Shown: piece by piece, positions 25,147 through 38,676 of the stretch | Layout: every line of letters begins with the position of its first letter | Numbering within the stretch: position 1 is the stretch's first letter | Assembly (NCBI GenBank): GCA_037176705.1 | Contig: CM073889.1 | Location: 53,809,596-53,873,595, forward strand | DNA from: Molossus alvarezi | Taxonomy: Eukaryota > Chordata > Mammalia > Chiroptera > Molossidae | Direction: 5' to 3' | Length of the DNA: 64,000 bases | Program-made: the position numbers and the translations under genes | Notes under the pieces: generated by a model | The model's input: only the letters and a program-made list of their open reading frames with translations | Databases searched by the model: none | What the model was told of the DNA's origin: nothing

Positions 25147-27081
25147 CTATGCCCTTAGACATACTTCTCACCAGAGATCGTTTCTAGGAGCGTTTATACA
25201 CACCAAACCGATTCCAAACGAACTGTGTTAGAACTCTGCAGTTCAGTTGAGGAAACTCACTTCCATGAAGCCTAGAGAGTGAGGCTTCTCCAACCATAAG
25301 CTGTTTTGGTTAAGTACCTAAGAAATGTCTGTTTGTTAAGGTGTAATCACACGAAAACCTAGCAGTGCACGTTTCTTTCTCTTGTTCCCTACACACAATT
25401 ACAAGACTTGCTGGTGCAGTCTCAGATATCCTGAATTATGGGCAAAACTCTGTGAGAGCCAGGGGCAACATTCATTGGTGGCATGTTTAAACTTGGGAAA
25501 TTGAGTACCTTTGCAAGGAAAGTGTGTAGATACATGTTCTAGTAGGAAACTGATGGAATGATTGAATATTTCCATTTTGGGTCAGGAAATGCACAGATCT
25601 TGGCAAGAGTCATGTGAAACACTTGAATATAGACACTCTCCTCGTGGTGTGGAGAGATCCAGTCTTCTCCTGGAAAGAACAACTAGGACAGGGCACACTG
25701 ATGTGTAGAATCAAAAGTTATCCCCTTTTGTGTTCTGTGTTGGTAATGGTTTCCAAGATTGCACAGTTTTCTACAACATTTCTCAAGGCGATACTTGGAA
25801 TAAGTATGGTTTCTTCTGTAGCTGTTTGTTTCGCCTAATTCTTAGTCAGAACAGTGAACCAACCTAGGGTCTAGAATGAAATAATGGAAAGATTGATAAC
25901 TACTGGTGTTACACATGTGCCATTCTTGAAACAAAGCAACTGAACACATCTAAAGTGATGTAGTTTAAACATTTGATGTGTACATCCAAGGAGAAATACA
26001 TGAATGTGAAGACACTGACAATACCATGGGTGTTTCACATTGCATTTCTCTGTGAGTTAGAACAAGAGGAGGGTTCTGGAGAAAAGGCACTTGTACAGTT
26101 GACCTGGGTATCAATTTCAATTAGCTACCCACACATTATGCCCGGTTTGCGCGGCATAGTTTGCATTGGAGAGTTATCCAGTGTTGCATGTAAATGCGGC
26201 TGACTGCCTTCTTTCCTATACGACAAGAAAGTCAATTTGTACGAGAAGAAGAGGTAACTTTTCAACATACTACTTTTCTTCCTTGGATATGAGTTGTTTG
26301 CCTGGAAGAGTCTACAAAGAATCTGGATACCATATACAGGCTGCGCTGCAGAAATGAAACATTTTGGTTAGAGCAGTGTTCAGGTCGTGGAAATCTATGC
26401 CCTATTCAGTTCTACACACATTCTCTCCATGCGTTACCAAATGAATCAGAGTCATGCCATGGATCCACGATACATTTCACTGTTTGTGCCGATTTCCACA
26501 TTAACATAAGGTGTAGATACCTGTTTTCTGCAGAGAATTGAATGTAAACCCTTGTCCTCAGTGTGAAATGCTGGAATTATCCCGTGGAAATGAATGATAA
26601 CTCCCGAACTTATGCTTAAAATACCCTGTGACAAATTCAACCTATTTCTTGATATCTGACAGAATCATCTCCATTATAACAAGGATTCCAAAGAGTTTCA
26701 GGCCTTTGAACAATGGTCCTGGATTCACATGTTTCAAGAGTATTTCCCAGAAGAACCTATGAAAATACAGTGGATAATCAAAGGTGTGCATCACTGGTGT
26801 TCTTTCTCTGCAGAATTATATAATTACATTCAGTTCAAGAGCAGCATGGAAACCTCAATATGGTGTAGTGGCAATTGGACTGTTCAGTGGCTCTCTGTCC
26901 TAAAAACAGTGTTCCCATTGACTAACTTCTTCACACATGTCTAAATATGGTGAAGAAGATTCTTGGGCTATACCCACATCACAAAACATGGAACCAACAC
27001 TGGTGTTCTGTTCTGCAGATTATGTGTTAGAACAGTTGAGGAAAGTATTGATTCAAGGTAATGTGGCAACCTAACGTTTGC
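25147..27081. repeat. Repeat unit U14 (1935 bp), type T2
   Basis: Counterpart of U11: AGAGAGTGAGG, AGGGGCAACATTCATT, GTAGCTGTTTG, ACACATTATG, AATGCGGC and ACCATATAC, ending in CACACATGTC. It differs from U11 in TTCCAAACG, GCAGTGTTC, ATCTATGCCC and ATTATCCCG. Confidence 0.97.
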
Positions 27082-29016
27082 CTATGCCCTTAGACATACT
27101 TCTCACCAGAGATCGTTTCTAGGAGCGTTTATACACACCAAACCGATTCCAAAAGAACTGTGTTAGAACTCTGCAGTTCAGTTGAGGAAACTCACTTCCA
27201 TGAAGCCTAGAGAATGAGGCTTCTCCAACCATAAGCTGTTTTGGTTAAGTACCTAAGAAATGTCTGTTTGTTAAGGTGTAATCACACGAAAACCTAGCAG
27301 TGCACGTTTCTTTCTCTTGTTCCCTACACACAATTACAAGACTTGCTGGTGCAGTCTCAGATATGCTGAATTATGGGCAAAACTCTGTGAGAGCCAGGGG
27401 CAACATTCATTGGTGGCATGTTTAAACTTGGGAAATTGAGTACCTTTGCAAGGAAAGTGTGTAGATACATGTTCTAGTAGGAAACTGATGGAATGATTGA
27501 ATATTTCCATTTTGGGTCAGAAAATGCACAGATCTTGGCAAGAGTCATGTGAAACACTTCAATATAGACACTATCCTCGTGGTGTGGAGAGATCCAGTCT
27601 TCTCCTGGAAAGAACAACTAGGACAGGGCACACTGCTGTGTAGAATCAAAAGTTATCCCCTATTGTGTTCTGTGTTGTTAATGGTTTCCAAGATTGCATA
27701 GTTTTCAACAACATTTCTCTAGGCGATACTTGGAATAAGTATGGTTTCTTCTGTAGCTGTTTGTTTCGCCTAATTCTTAGTCAGAACAGTGAACCAACCT
27801 AGGGTCTAGAATGAAATAATGGAAAGATTGATAACTACTGGTGTTACACATGTGCCATTCTTGAAACAAAGCAACTGAACACATCTAAAGTGATGTAGTT
27901 TAAACATTTGATGTGTACATCCAAGGAGAAATACATGAATGTGAAGACACTGACAATACCATGGGTGTTTCACATTGCATTTCTCTGTGAGTTAGAACAA
28001 GAGGATGGTTCTGGAGAAAAGGCACTTGTACAGTTGACCTGGGTATCAATTTCAATTAGCTACCCACAAATTATGCCCGGTTTGCGCGGCATAGTTTGCA
28101 TTGGAGAGTTATCCAGTGTTGCATGTAAATGCAGCTGACTGCCTTCTTTCCTATACGACAAGAAAGTCAATTTGTACGAGAAGAAGAGGTAACTTTTCAA
28201 CATACTACTTTTCTTCCTTGGATATGAGTTGTTTGCCTGGAAGAGTCTACAAAGAATCTGGATACCAAATACAGGCTGCGCTGCAGAAATGAAACATTTT
28301 GGTTAGAGCAGTGTTCAGGTCGTGGAAATCTATACCCTATTCAGTTCTACACACATTCTCTCCATGCGTTACCAAATGAATCAGAGTCATGCCATGGATC
28401 CACGATACATTTCACTGTTTGTGCCGATTTCCACATTAACATAAGGTGTAGATACCTGTTTTCTGCAGAGAATTGAATGTAAACCCTTGTCCTCAGTGTG
28501 AAATGCTGGAATTAGCCCGTGGAAATGAATGATAACTCCCGAACTTATGCTTAAAATACCCTGTGACAAATTCAACCTATTTCTTGATATCTGACAGAAT
28601 CATCTCCATGATAACAAGGGTTCCAAAGAGTTTCAGGCCTTTGAATAATGGTCCTGGATTCACATGTTTCAAGAGTATTTCCCAGAAGAACCTATGAAAA
28701 TACAGTGGATAATCAAAGGTGTGCATCACTGGTGTTCTTTCTCTGCAGAATTATATAATTACATTCAGTTCAAGAGCAGCATGGAAACCTCAATATGGTG
28801 TAGTGGCAATTGGACTGTTCAGTGGCTCTCTGTCCTAAAAACAGTGTTCCCATTGACTAACTTCTTCACACATGTCTAAATATGGTGAAGAAGATTCTTG
28901 GGCTATACCCACATCACAAAACATGGAACCAACACTGGTGTTCTGTTCTGCAGATTATGTGTTAGAACAGTTGAGGAAAGTATTGATTCAAGGTAATGTG
29001 GCAACCTAACGTTTGC
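27082..29016. repeat. Repeat unit U15 (1935 bp), type T3
   Basis: Counterpart of U12 with the same T3 variants in the 5' half, but the 3' end is CACACATGTC. CACTGCTGTG and CTCTAGGCG are private. CAAGGGTTCC is shared with U9. Confidence 0.97.
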
Positions 29017-30951
29017 CTATGCCCTTAGACATACTTCTCACCAGAGATCGTTTCTAGGAGCGTTTATACACACCAAACCGATTCCAAAAGAACTGTGTTA
29101 GAACTCTGCAGTTCAGTTGAGGAAACTCACTTCCATGAAGCCTAGAGCGTGAGGCTTCTCCAACCATAAGCTGTTTTGGTTAAGAACCTAAGAAATGTCT
29201 GTTTGTTAAGCTGTAATCACACGAAAACCTAGCAGTGCACGTTTCTTTCTCTTGTTCCCTACACACAATTACAAGACTTGCTGGTGCAGTCTCAGATATC
29301 CTGAATTATGGGCAAAACTCTGTGAGAGCCAGGGACAACATTGATTGGTGGCATGTTTAAACTTGGGAAATTGAGTACCTTTGCAAGGAAAGTGTGTAGA
29401 TACATGTTCTAGTAGGAAACTGATGGAATGATTGAATATTTCCATTTTGGGTCAGGAAATGCACAGATCTTGGCAAGAGTCATGTGAAACACTTGAATAT
29501 AGACACTCTCCTCGTGGTGTGGAGAGATCCAGTCTTCTCCTGGAAAGAACAACTAGGACAGGGCACACTGATGTGTAGAATCAAAAGTTATCCCCTTTTG
29601 TGTTCTGTGTTGGTAATGGTTTCCAAGATTGCACAGTTTTCTACAACATTTCTCAAGGCGATACTTGGAATAAGTATGGTTTCTTCTGTAGCAGTTTGTT
29701 TCGCCTAATTCTTAGTCAGAACAGTGAACCAACCTAGGGTCTAGAATGAAATAATGGAAAGATTGATAACTACTGGTGTTACACATGTGCCATTCTTGAA
29801 ACAAAGCAACTGAACACATCTAAAGTGATGTAGTTTAAACATTTGATGTGTACATCCAAGGAGAAATACATGAATGTGAAGACACTGACAATACCATGGG
29901 TGTTTCACATTGCATTTCTCTGTGAGTTAGAACAAGAGGAGGGTTCTGGAAAAAAGGCACTTGTACAGTTGACCTGGGTATCAATTTCAATTAGCTACCC
30001 ACAAATTATGCCCGGTTGGCGCGGCATAGTTTGCATTGGAGAGTTATCCAGTGTTGCATGTAAATGCAGCTGACTGCCTTCTTTCCTATACGACAAGAAA
30101 GTCAATTTGTACGAGAGGAAGAGGTAACTTTTCAACATACTACTTTTCTTCCTAGGATATGAGTTGTTTGCCTGGAAGAGTATACAAAGCATCTCGATAC
30201 CAAATACAGGCTGCGCTGCAGAAATGAAACATTTTGGTTAGAGCAGTGTTCAGGTCGTGGAAATCTATACCCTATTCAGTTCTACACACATTCTCTCCAT
30301 GCGTTACCAAATGAATCAGAGTCATGCCATGGATCCACGATACATTTCACTGTTTGTGCCGATTTCCACATTAACATAAGGTGTAGATACCTGTTTTCTG
30401 CAGAGAATTGAATGTAAACCCTTGTCCTCAGTGTGAAATGCTGGAATTATCCCGTGGAAATGAATGATAACTCCCGAACTTATGCTTAAAATACCCTGTG
30501 ACAAATTCAACCTATTTCTTGATATCTGACAGAATCATCACCATGATAACAAGGATTCCAAAGAGTTTCAGGCCTTTGAACAATGGTCCTGGATTTCATG
30601 TTTCAAGAGTATTTCCCAGAAGAACCTATGAAAATACAGTGGATAATCAAAGGTGTGCATCACTGGTGTTCTTTCTCTGCAGAATTATATAATTACATTC
30701 AGTTCAAGAGCAGCATGGAAACCTCAATATGGTGTAGTGGCAATTGGACTGTTCAGTGGCTCTCTGTCCTAAAAACAGTGTTCCCATTGACTAACTTCTT
30801 CACATACTGTCTAAATATGGTGAAGAAGATTCTTGGGCTATACCCACTTCACAAAACATGGAACCAACACTGGTGTTCTGTTCTGCAGATTATGTGTTAG
30901 AACAGTTGAGGAAAGTATTGATTCAAGGTAATGTGGCAACCTAACGTTTGC
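29017..30951. repeat. Repeat unit U16 (1935 bp), type T1
   Basis: Counterpart of U10 and U13 with the full T1 set and TTGGCGCGGC. CTGGAAAAAAGG is the private change I noticed. Confidence 0.97.
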
Positions 30952-32887
30952 CTATGCCCTTAGACATACTTCTCACCAGAGATCGTTTCTAGGAGCGTTT
31001 ATACACACCAAACCGATTCCAAACGAACTGTGTTAGAACTCTGCAGTTCAGTTGAGGAAACTCACTTCCATGAAGCCTAGAGAGTGAGGCTTCTCCAACC
31101 ATAAGCTGTTTTGGTTAAGTACCTAAGAAATGTCTGTTTGTTAAGGTGTAATCACACGAAAACCTAGCAGTGCACGTTTCTTTCTCTTGTTCCCTACACA
31201 CAATTACAAGACTTGCTGGTGCAGTCTCAGATATCCTGAATTATGGGCAAAACTCTGTGAGAGCCAGGGGCAACATTCATTGGTGGCATGTTTAAACTTG
31301 GGAAATTGAGTACCTTTGCAAGGAAAGTGTGTAGATACATGTTCTAGTAGGAAACTGATGGAATGATTGAATATTTCCATTTTGGGTCAGGAAATGCACA
31401 GATCTTGGCAAGAGTCATGTGAAACACTTGAATATAGACACTCTCCTCGTGGTGTGGAGAGATCCAGTCTTCTCCTGGAAAGAACAACTAGGACAGGGCA
31501 CACTGATGTGTAGAATCAAAAGTTATCCCCTTTTGTGTTCTGTGTTGGTAATGGTTTCCAAGATTGCACAGTTTTCTACAACATTTCTCAAGGCGATACT
31601 TGGAATAAGTATGGTTTCTTCTGTAGCTGTTTGTTTCGCCTAATTCTTAGTCAGAACAGTGAACCAACATAGGGTCTAGAATGAAATAATGGAAAGATTG
31701 ATAACTACTGGTGTTACACATGTGCCATTCTTGAAACAAAGCAACTGAACACATCTAAAGTGATGTAGTTTAAACATTTGATGTGTACATCCAAGGAGAA
31801 ATACATGAATGTGAAGACACTGACAATACCATGGGTGTTTCACATTGCATTTCTCTGTGAGTTAGAACAAGAGGAGGGTTCTGGAGAAAAGGCACTTGTA
31901 CAGTTGACCTGGGTATCAATTTCAATTAGCTACCCACAAATTATGCCCGGTTTGAGCGGCATAGTTTGCATTGGAGAGTTATCCAGTGTTGCATGTAAAT
32001 GCAGCTGACTGCCTTCTTTCCTACACGACAAGAAAGTCAATTTCTACGAGAAGAAGAGGTAACTTTTCAACATACTACTTTTCTTCCTTGGATATGAGTT
32101 GTTTGCCTGGAAGAGTCTACAAAGCATCTGGATACCAAATACAGGCTGCGCTGCAGAAATGAAACATTTTGGTTAGAGCAGTGTTCAGGTCGTGGAAATC
32201 TATACCCTATTCAGTTCTACACACATTCTCTCCATGCGTTACCAAATGAATCAGAGTCATGCCATGGATCCACGATACATTTCACTGTTTGTGCCGATTT
32301 CCACATTAACATAAGGTGTAGATACCTGTTTTCTGCAGAGAATTGAATGTAAACCCTTGTCCTCAGTGTGAAATGCTGGAATTCGCCCGTGGAAATGAAT
32401 GATAACTCCCGAACTTATGCTTAAAATACCCTGTGACAGATTCAACCTATTTCTTGATATCTGACAGAATCATCTCCATTATAACAAGGATTCCAAAGAG
32501 TTTCAGGCCTTTGAATAATGGTCCTGGATTCACATGTTTCAAGAGTATTTCCCAGAAGAACCTATGAAAATACAGTGGATAATCAAAGGTGTGCATCACT
32601 GGTGTTCTTTCTCTGCAGAATTATATAATTACATTCAGTTCAAGAGCAGCATGGAAACCTCAATATGGTGTAGTGGCAATTGGACTGTTCAGTGGCTCTC
32701 TGTCCTAAAAACAGTGTTCCCATTGACTAACTTCTTCACATACTGTCTAAATATGGTGAAGAAGATTCTTGGGCTATACCCACTTCACAAAACATGGAAC
32801 CAACACTGGTGTTCTGTTCTGCAGATTATGTGTTAGAACAGTTGAGGAAAGTATTGATTCAAGGTAATGTGGCAACCTAACGTTTGC
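30952..32887. repeat. Repeat unit U17 (1936 bp), T2-like 5' half
   Basis: The 5' half is T2 (AGAGAGTGAGG, GTAGCTGTTTG). The 3' half has TTTGAGCGGC, CCTACACGAC, AGCATCTGG, ATTCGCCCG and GACAGATTC, which recur in the 3' part of U32 fifteen units away. CCAACATAGG is private. Confidence 0.97.
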
Positions 32888-34813
32888 CTATGCCCTTAGA
32901 CATACTTCTCACCAGAGATCGTTTCTAGGAGCGTTTATACACACCAAACCGATTCCAAACGAACTGTGTTAGAAGTCTGCAGTTCAGTTGAGGAAACTCA
33001 CTTCCATGAAGCCTAGAGAGTGAGGCTTCTCCAACCATAAGCTGTTTTGATTAAGTACCTAAGAAATGTCTGTTTGTTAAGGTGTAATCACACGAAAACC
33101 TAGCAGTGCACGTTTCTTTCTCTTGTTCCCTACACACAATTACAAGACTTGCTGGTGCAGTCTCAGATACCCTGAATTATGGGCAAAACTCTGTGAGAGC
33201 CAGGGGCAACATTCATTGGTGGCATGTTTAAACTTGGGAAATTGAGTACCTTTGCAAGGAAAGTGTGTAGATACATGTTCTAGTAGGAAACTGATGGAAT
33301 GATTGAATATTTCCATTTTGGGTCAGAAAATGCACAGATCTTGGCAACAGTCATGTGAAACACTTGAATATAGACACTCTCCTCGTGGTGTGGAGAGATC
33401 CAGTCTTCTCCTGGAAAGAACAACTAGGACAGGGCACACTGATGTGTAGAATCAAAAGTTATCCCCTTTTGTGTTCTGTGTTGGTAATGGTTTCCAAGAT
33501 TGCATAGTTTTCAACAACATTTCTCAAGGCGATACTTGGAATAAGTATGGTTTCTTCTGTAGGAGTTTATTTCGCCTAATTCTTAGAACAGTGAACCAAC
33601 CTAGGGTCTAGAATGAAATAATGGAAAGATTGAAAACTACTGGTGTTACACATGTGCCGTTCTTGAAACAAAGCAACTGAACACATCTAAAGTGATGTAG
33701 TTTAAACATTTGATGTGTACATCCAAGGAGAAATACATGAATGTGAAGACACTGACAATACCATGGGTGTTTCACATTGCATTTCTCTGTGAGTTAGAAC
33801 AAGAGGAGGGTTCTGGAGAAAAGGCACTTGTACAGTTGACCTGGGTATCAATTTCAATTAGCTACCCACAAATTACGCCCGGTTTGCGCGGCATAGTTTG
33901 CATTGGAGAGATATCCAGTGTTGCAAGTAAATGCAGCTGACTGCCTTCTTTCCTATACGACAAGAAAGTCAATTTGTACGAGAAGAAGAGGTAACTTTTC
34001 AACATACTACTTTTCTTCCTTGGATATGAGTTGTTTGCCTGGAAAAGTCTACAAAGCATCTCGATACCAAATACAGGCTGCGCTGCAGAAATGAAACATT
34101 TTGGTTAGAGCAGTGTTCAGGTCGTGGAAATCTATACCCTATTCAGTTCTACACACATTCTCTCCATGCGTTACCAAATGAATCAGAGTCATGCCATGGA
34201 TCCACGATACATTTCACTGTTTGTGCCGATTTCCACATTAACATAAGGTGTAGATACCTGTTTTCTGCAGAGAATTGAATGTAAACCCTTGTCCTCAGTG
34301 TGAAATGCTGGAATTCGCCCGTGGAAATGAATGATAACTCCCGAACTTATGCTTAAAAAACCCTGTGACAGATTCAACCTATTTCTTGATATCTGACAGA
34401 ATCATCTCCATTATAACAAGGATTCCAAAGAGTTTCAGGCCTTTGAATAATGGATTCACATGTTTCAAGAGTATTTCCCAGAAGAACCTATGAAAATACA
34501 GTGGATAATCAAAGGTGTGCATCACTGGTGTTCTTTCTCTGCAGAATTATATAATTACATTCAGTTCAAGAGCAGCATGGAAACCTCAATATGGCGTAGT
34601 GGCAATTGGACTGTTCAGTGGCTCTCTGTCCTAAAAACAGTGTTCCCATTGACTAACTTATTCACATACTGTCTAAATATGGTGAAGAAGATTCTTGGGC
34701 TATACCCACTTCACAAAACATGGAACCAACACTGGTGTTCTGTTCTGCAGATTATGTGTTAGAACAGTTGAGGAAAGTATTGATTCAAGGTAATGTGGCA
34801 ACCTAACGTTTGC
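32888..34813. repeat. Repeat unit U18 (1926 bp), T3-related
   Basis: Shares GTCAGAAAATGC and GCATAGTTTTCAAC with T3 units. Distinctive variants shared only with U33 include GAAGTCTGCAG, TTTTGATTAAG, GTAGGAGTTTATT, GCCGTTCTTG, AATTACGCCC, GAGATATCC, GCAAGTAAATG and GGAAAAGTC. The TCAG is missing and TCCTGG is deleted before ATTCACATG near 34452. ACAACCTGTG-type sites are changed to AAACCCTGTGACAG. Confidence 0.96.
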
Positions 34814-36746
34814 CTATGCCCTTAGACATACTTCTCACCAGAGATCGTTTCTAGGAGCGTTTATACACACCAAACCGATTCCAAACGAACTGTGTTAGAA
34901 CTCTGCAGTTCAGTTGAGGAAACTCACTTCCATGAAGCCTAGAGAGTGAGGCTTCTCCAACCATAAGCTGTTTTGGTTAAGTACCTAAGAAATGTCTGTT
35001 TGTTAAGGTGTAATCACACGAAAACCTAGTAGTGCACGTTTCTTTCTCTTGTTCCCTACACACAATTACAAGACTTGCTGGTGCAGTCTCAGATCCTGAA
35101 TTATGGGCAAAACTCTGTGAAAGCCAGGGGCAACATTCATTGGTGGCATGTTTAAACTTGGGAAATTGAGTACCTTTGCAAGGAAAGTGTGTAGATACAT
35201 GTTCTAGTAGGAAACTGATGGAATGATTGAATATTTCCATTTTGGGTCAGGAAATGCACAGATCTTGGCAACAGTCATGTGAAACACTTGAATATAGGCA
35301 CTCTCCTCGTGGTGTGGAGAGATCCAGTCTTCTCCTGGAAAGAACAACTAGGACAGGGCACACTGATGTGTAGAATCAAAAGTTATCCCCTTTTGTGTTC
35401 TGTGTTGGTAATGGTTTCCAAGATTGCACAGTTTTCTACAACATTTCTCAAGGCGATACTTGGAATAAGTATGGTTTCTTCTGTAGCAGTTTGTTTCGCC
35501 TAATTCTTAGTCAGAACAGTGAACCAACCTAGGGTCTAGAATGAAATAATGGAAAGATTGATAACTACTGGTGTTACACATGTGCCATTCTTGAAACAAA
35601 GCAACTGAACACATCTAAAGTGATGTAGTTTAAACATTTGATGTGTACATCCAAGGAGAAATACATGAATGTGAAGACACTGACAATACCATGGGTGTTT
35701 CACATTGCATTTCTCTGTGAGTTAGAACAAGAGGAGGGTTCTGTAGAAAAGGCACTTGTACAGTTGACCTGGGTATCAATTTCAATTAGCTACCCACACA
35801 TTATGCCCGGTTTGCGCAGCATAGTTTGCATTGGAGAGTTATCCAGTGTTGCATGTAAATGCGGCTGACTGCCTTCTTTCCTATACGACAAGAAAGTCAA
35901 TTTGTACGAGAAGAAGAGGTAACTTTTCAACATACTACTTTTCTTCCTTGGATATGAGTTGTTTGCCTAGAAGAGTCTACAAAGAATCTGGATACCAAAT
36001 ACAGGCTGCGCTGCAGAAAAGAAACATTTTGGTTAGAGCAGTGTTCAGGTCGTGGAAATCTATACCCTATTCAGTTCTACACACATTCTCTCCATGCGTT
36101 TCCAAATGAATCAGAGTCATGCCATGGATCCACGATACATTTCACTGTTTGTGCCGATTTCCACATTAACATAAGGTGTAGATACCTGTTTTCTGCAGAG
36201 AATTGAATGTAAACCCTTGTCCTCAGTGTGAAATGCTGGAATTAGCCCGTGGAAATGAATGATAACTCCCGAACTTATGCTTAAAATACCCTGTGACAAA
36301 TTCAACCTATTTCTTGATATCTGACAGAATCATCACCATTATAACAAGGATTCCAAAGAGTTTCAGGCCTTTGAACAATGGTCCTGGATTTCATGTTTCA
36401 AGAGTATTTCCCAGAAGAACCTATGAAATTACAGTGGATAATCAAAGGTGTGCATCACTGGTGTTCTTTCTCTGCAGAATTATATAATTACATTCAGTTC
36501 AAGAGCAGCATGGAAACCTCTATATGGTGTAGTGGCAATTGGACTGTTCAGTGGCTCTCTGTCCTAAAAACAGTGTTCCCATTGACTAACTTCTTCACAT
36601 ACTGTCTAAATATGGTGAAGAAGATTCTTGGGCTATACCCACTTCACAAAACATGGAACCAACACTGGTGTTCTGTTCTGCAGATTATGTGTTAGAACAG
36701 TTGAGGAAAGTATTGATTCAAGGTAATGTGGCAACCTAACGTTTGC
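34814..36746. repeat. Repeat unit U19 (1933 bp), type B1
   Basis: B1 unit: CAGATCCTG (a 2-base loss from CAGATATCCTG), TGTGAAAGCC, AATATAGGCAC, CTGTAGAAAAGG, TTTGCGCAGC, GCCTAGAAG, GCAGAAAAG, GCGTTTCC and GAAATTACAG. I noticed four differences from U21: CTAGTAGTG and CCTCTATATGG here, and GGAACCTC and GAACTGTTG there. Confidence 0.97.
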
Positions 36747-38676
36747 CTATGCCCTTAGACATACTTCTCACCAGAGATCGTTTCTAGGAGCGTTTATACA
36801 CACCAAACCGATTCCAAACGAACTGTGTTAGAACTCTGCAGTTCAGTTGAGGAAACTCACTTCCATGAAGCCTAGAGCGTGAGGCTTCTCCAACCATAAG
36901 CTGTTTTGGTTAAGTACCTAAGAAATATCTGTTTGTTAAGGTGTAATCACACGAAAACCTAGCAGTGCAAGTTTCTTTCTCTTGTTCCCTACACACAATT
37001 ACAAGACTTGCTGGTGCAGTCTCAGATATCCTGAATTATGGGCAAAACTCTGTGAGAGCCAGGGGCAACATTCATTGGTGGCATGTTTAAACTTGGGAAA
37101 TTGAGTACCTTTGCAAGGAAAGTGTGTAGATACATGTTCTAGTAGGAAACTGATGGAATGATTGAATATTTCCATTTTGGGTCAGGAAATGCACAGATCT
37201 TGGCAAGAGTCATGTGAAACACTTGAATATAGACACTCTCCTCGTGGTGTGGAGAGATCCAGTCTTCTCCTGGAAAGAACAACTAGGACAGGGCACACTG
37301 ATGTGTAGAATCAAAAGTTATCCCCTTTTGTGTTCTGTGTTGGTAATGGTTTCCAAGATTGCACAGTTTTCTACAATATTTCTCAAGGCGATACTTGGAA
37401 TAAGTATGGTTTCTTCTGTAGCAGTTTGTTTCGCCTAATTCTTAGTCAGAACAGTGAACCAACCTAGGGTCTAGAATGAAATAATGGAAAGATTGATAAC
37501 TACTGGTGTTACACATGTGCCATTCTTGAAACAAAGCAACTGAACACATCTAAAGTGATGTAGTTTAAACATTTGATGTGTACATCCAAGGAGAAATACT
37601 TGAATGTGAAGACACTGACAATACCATGGGTGTTTCACATTGCATTTCTCTGTGAGTTAGAACAAGAGGAGGGTTCTGGAGAAAAGGCACTTGTACAGTT
37701 GACCTGGGTATCAATTTCAATTAGCTACCCACAAATTATGCCCGGTTTGCGCGGCATAGTTTGCATTGGAGAGTTATCCAGTGTTGCATGTAAATGCAGC
37801 TGACTGCCTTCTTTCCTATACGACAAGAAAGTCAATTTGTACGAGAAGAAGAGGTAACTTTTCAACATACTACTTTTCTCCCTTGGATATGAGTTGTTTG
37901 CCTGGAAGAGTCTACAAAGAATCTGGATACCAAATACAGGCTGCGCTGCAGAAATGAAACATTTTGGTTAGAGCAGTGTTCAGGTCGTGGAAATCTATAC
38001 CCTATTCAGTTCTACACACATTCTCTCCATGCGTTACCAAATGAATCAGAGTCATGCCATGGATCCACGATACATTTCACTGTTTGTGCCGATTTCCACA
38101 TTAACATAAGGTGTAGATACCTGTTTTCTGCAGAGAATTGAATGTAAACCCTTGTCCTCAGTGTGAAATGCTGGAATTCGCCCGTGGAAATGAATGATAA
38201 CTCCCGAACTTATGCTTAAAAAACCCTGTGACAGATTCAACCTATTTCTTGATATCTGACAGAATCATCTCCATTATAACAAGGATTCCAAAGAGTTTCA
38301 GGCCTTTGAATAATGGATTCACATGTTTCAAGAGTATTTCCCAGAAGAACCTATGAAAATACAGTGGATAATCAAAGGTGTGCATCACTGGTGTTCTTTC
38401 TCTGCAGAATTATATAATTACATTCAGTTCAAGAGCAGCATGGAAACCTCAATATGGCGTAGTGGCAATTGGACTGTTCAGTGGCTCTCTGTCCTAAAAA
38501 CAGTGTTCCCATTGACTAACTTATTCACATACTGTCTAAATATGGTGAAGAAGATTCTTGGGCTATACCCACTTCACAAAACATGGAACCAACACTGGTG
38601 TTCTGTTCTGCAGATTATGTGTTAGAACAGTTGAGGAAAGTATTGATTCAAGGTAATGTGGCAACCTAACGTTTGC
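36747..38676. repeat. Repeat unit U20 (1930 bp), mosaic B2/U18
   Basis: The 5' part is B2 (AGAAATATCTG, GTGCAAGTTTC, TACTTGAATG). The middle (ATTATGCCC, TTCTCCCTTGG, AGAATCTGG) resembles U4 and U6. The 3' part is U18-like (ATTCGCCCG, AATAATGGATTCAC, GGCGTAG, CTGTCTAAAT). Confidence 0.95.
37926..38179. other. Possible exchange interval inside U20
   Basis: AGAATCTGG at 37926 is unlike U18 (AGCATCTCG), whereas from ATTCGCCCG at 38179 to the unit end U20 follows U18, including CTGTCTAAAT, not the CTGTATAAAT of U22. The middle of U20 differs from U22, so more than one exchange is needed. Confidence 0.5.

Larger units (their letters stand above)
23212..29016. repeat. Three-unit higher-order repeat, copy 2 (U13-U15)
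   Basis: Same T1-T2-T3 order as U10-U12, length 5805 bp. U15 ends with the left-group CACACATGTC, whereas U12 ends with ACATACTGTC, so the 3' ends have been exchanged independently. Confidence 0.88.
29017..34813. repeat. Three-unit higher-order repeat, copy 3 (U16-U18), diverged
   Basis: U16 is a clean T1. U17 is T2 only in its 5' half. U18 keeps part of the T3 set and has many distinctive changes. Length 5797 bp. The three-unit rhythm ends here. Confidence 0.7.
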
